The translations under genes were made by a program, and so were the position numbers. Below are positions 63,127-64,000 of a DNA stretch of 64,000 bases, piece by piece; the stretch's first letter is position 1; the number at the start of each line of letters is the position of its first letter. Origin of the DNA: Oscheius dolichura (lineage: Eukaryota > Nematoda > Chromadorea > Rhabditida > Rhabditidae). The notes beneath the pieces are model-generated. The model made no database searches. It saw only the letters and a program-made list of their open reading frames with translations, and was not told the origin of the DNA. The stretch is from positions 1,288,001 to 1,352,000 of the forward strand of contig OW051494.1 in the NCBI GenBank assembly GCA_932521035.1, given 5' to 3'.

Positions 63127-63451
63127 CTGGAAATGGAAAAAAATATATGTAATTTCTTGGTTTTTACTGCTCAAGGATCAATTCAATTCCGCGGATCCCG
63201 CCAAGCTTTCGGTCGAATGGGTGTACTCTCCCCTGTCCCCGGTCATTTTCTGTGCTCTAGCCACCTTCCGGTCAAGTTATATACTTTTGTCCATTAGTCA
63301 GAAAAACTGACCGGACCGCCTATCACCGGACCATTTAGGCTTTCCTAACAAGTTCCACCTTCCATTTGTTTACCAATTTTCAGTCAAAAAATGAGCTTTA
63401 TTCACTAAAAAAGAGTTAGGAAGCTCTTCGACTACCATACGGCAAAAACGT

Positions 63452-63523
63452 TAGCAGCGAGAGGTTTCGATCCTCCGACCTCTGGGTTATGGGCCCAGCA
63501 CGCTTCCACTGCGCCACGCTGCT
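63452..63523 (-). tRNA. Initiator tRNA-Met (CAT)
   Basis: The minus strand folds as a complete 72-nt cloverleaf, from AGCAGCG to CGCTGCT plus discriminator A. The anticodon CAT sits on a stem with three consecutive G-C pairs (GGGCCCATAACCC). The first pair is A-U, and the T loop reads ATCGAAA instead of TTCRAAT. All three are hallmarks of eukaryotic initiator tRNA. Confidence 0.95.
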
Positions 63524-64000
63524 GTGTAAACGCGCTGTCAAGGGCAGGGCCACAGTAGTCACGGAGGGGGTTGCGGCAGCGGAAGAACGCTGTTTCATAA
63601 GAAATTGATGCTTTTTGGACTGAAATTATGGAAAAGGGAAGCTGTAGAGGCTTTTAGCTATAAAAAATGATCTTTATTCTGTTCATTTTTTGAGGCGGAC
63701 GCGATTTTTGGACCAAGAACCAATTGCATCACTTTGGAGGCCCATTCGGGTAGGAAAACGCCTTTTATTCGTTAGAAAACAAGGTATTCTAGGGTAAAAA
63801 GGGCTTCCAAATTCATTAAACAAGAAATTTTGAATATAAACTTCATTTTTTGGAAATACAGCTTTTTTAGTGCTGTTCTCTTCCTTTTCCTATCGTGAGA
63901 TGACGAAAGAGCCGTACTTTACCGTTATCTTCCGTTTTTTTACTGCAAACACCTAGCTGCACCCCTCTCTGACCTCGGAAACGATTACACCGTGCCCTCC
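63524..64000. other. Right edge of window, no gene seen
   Basis: Upstream flank of the tRNA and AT-rich sequence. No frame or motif is supported to the window end. Confidence 0.35.

Overview
This window reads as nuclear DNA of a nematode, probably a rhabditid. The basis is: very compact genes with many short introns ending in TTTCAG (several only 34-40 nt); AG acceptors placed a few bases before start codons, as expected for spliced-leader trans-splicing; nematode-typical families (a ground-like protein, a five-domain ShKT protein, a serpentine chemoreceptor of the Sra superfamily); and AATAAA polyadenylation signals. All gene models were built by hand from open frames, splice-site phase and recalled family consensus. 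Where I list exons, their phases add up to an uninterrupted frame unless I say otherwise.

Layout. 1-9509 (+): 3' part of a BED zinc-finger gene whose introns contain two copies of an inverted-repeat element and, on the opposite strand, a complete protein phosphatase 1 gene. 10581-12475 (-): a small bZIP gene downstream of an Abitram gene. 12740-17258 (+): VPS36, FIP1 and RBX1, an operon-like cluster diverging from Abitram. 17454-19697 (-): a glycine/cysteine-rich ground-like secreted protein built from repeated exons. 21543-23426 (-): a seven-TM chemoreceptor. 23744-24895: two oppositely oriented 5S rRNA genes, the second inside an intron of the ShKT gene (24221-25905, +). 27299-31118 (+): an MFSD8/CLN7-like transporter. 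31190-32740: a repeat and dead-retroelement zone. 32834-33733 (-): Ran GTPase, divergent from dyskerin (34342-36639, +). 36999-40411 (+): a secreted Tyr/Gly/Gln/Ser-rich low-complexity protein. 40865-43144: a small ORF and transposon-like debris. 43145-49191 (+): an SLC13-family transporter with altered sodium-site motifs, hosting an antisense membrane-protein gene that carries an in-frame TGA. 50395-57442 (-): PAN2 deadenylase with an embedded CCCH finger. 58240-59003 (-): an unknown protein. 60402-62137 (+): eEF1A. 62789-63126 (-): a tail-anchored small protein (partial). 63452-63523 (-): initiator tRNA-Met.

Most genes are housekeeping: RNA 3'-end processing (FIP1), poly(A) shortening (PAN2), pseudouridylation (dyskerin), nuclear transport (Ran), endosomal sorting (VPS36), ubiquitin ligation (RBX1), translation (eEF1A, initiator tRNA, 5S rRNA). 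They are mixed with lineage-specific secreted or membrane proteins. Short inverted-repeat elements of at least three families are scattered through introns. Two genes are nested antisense in introns of others. I saw no CRISPR array, prokaryotic operon or viral genome.
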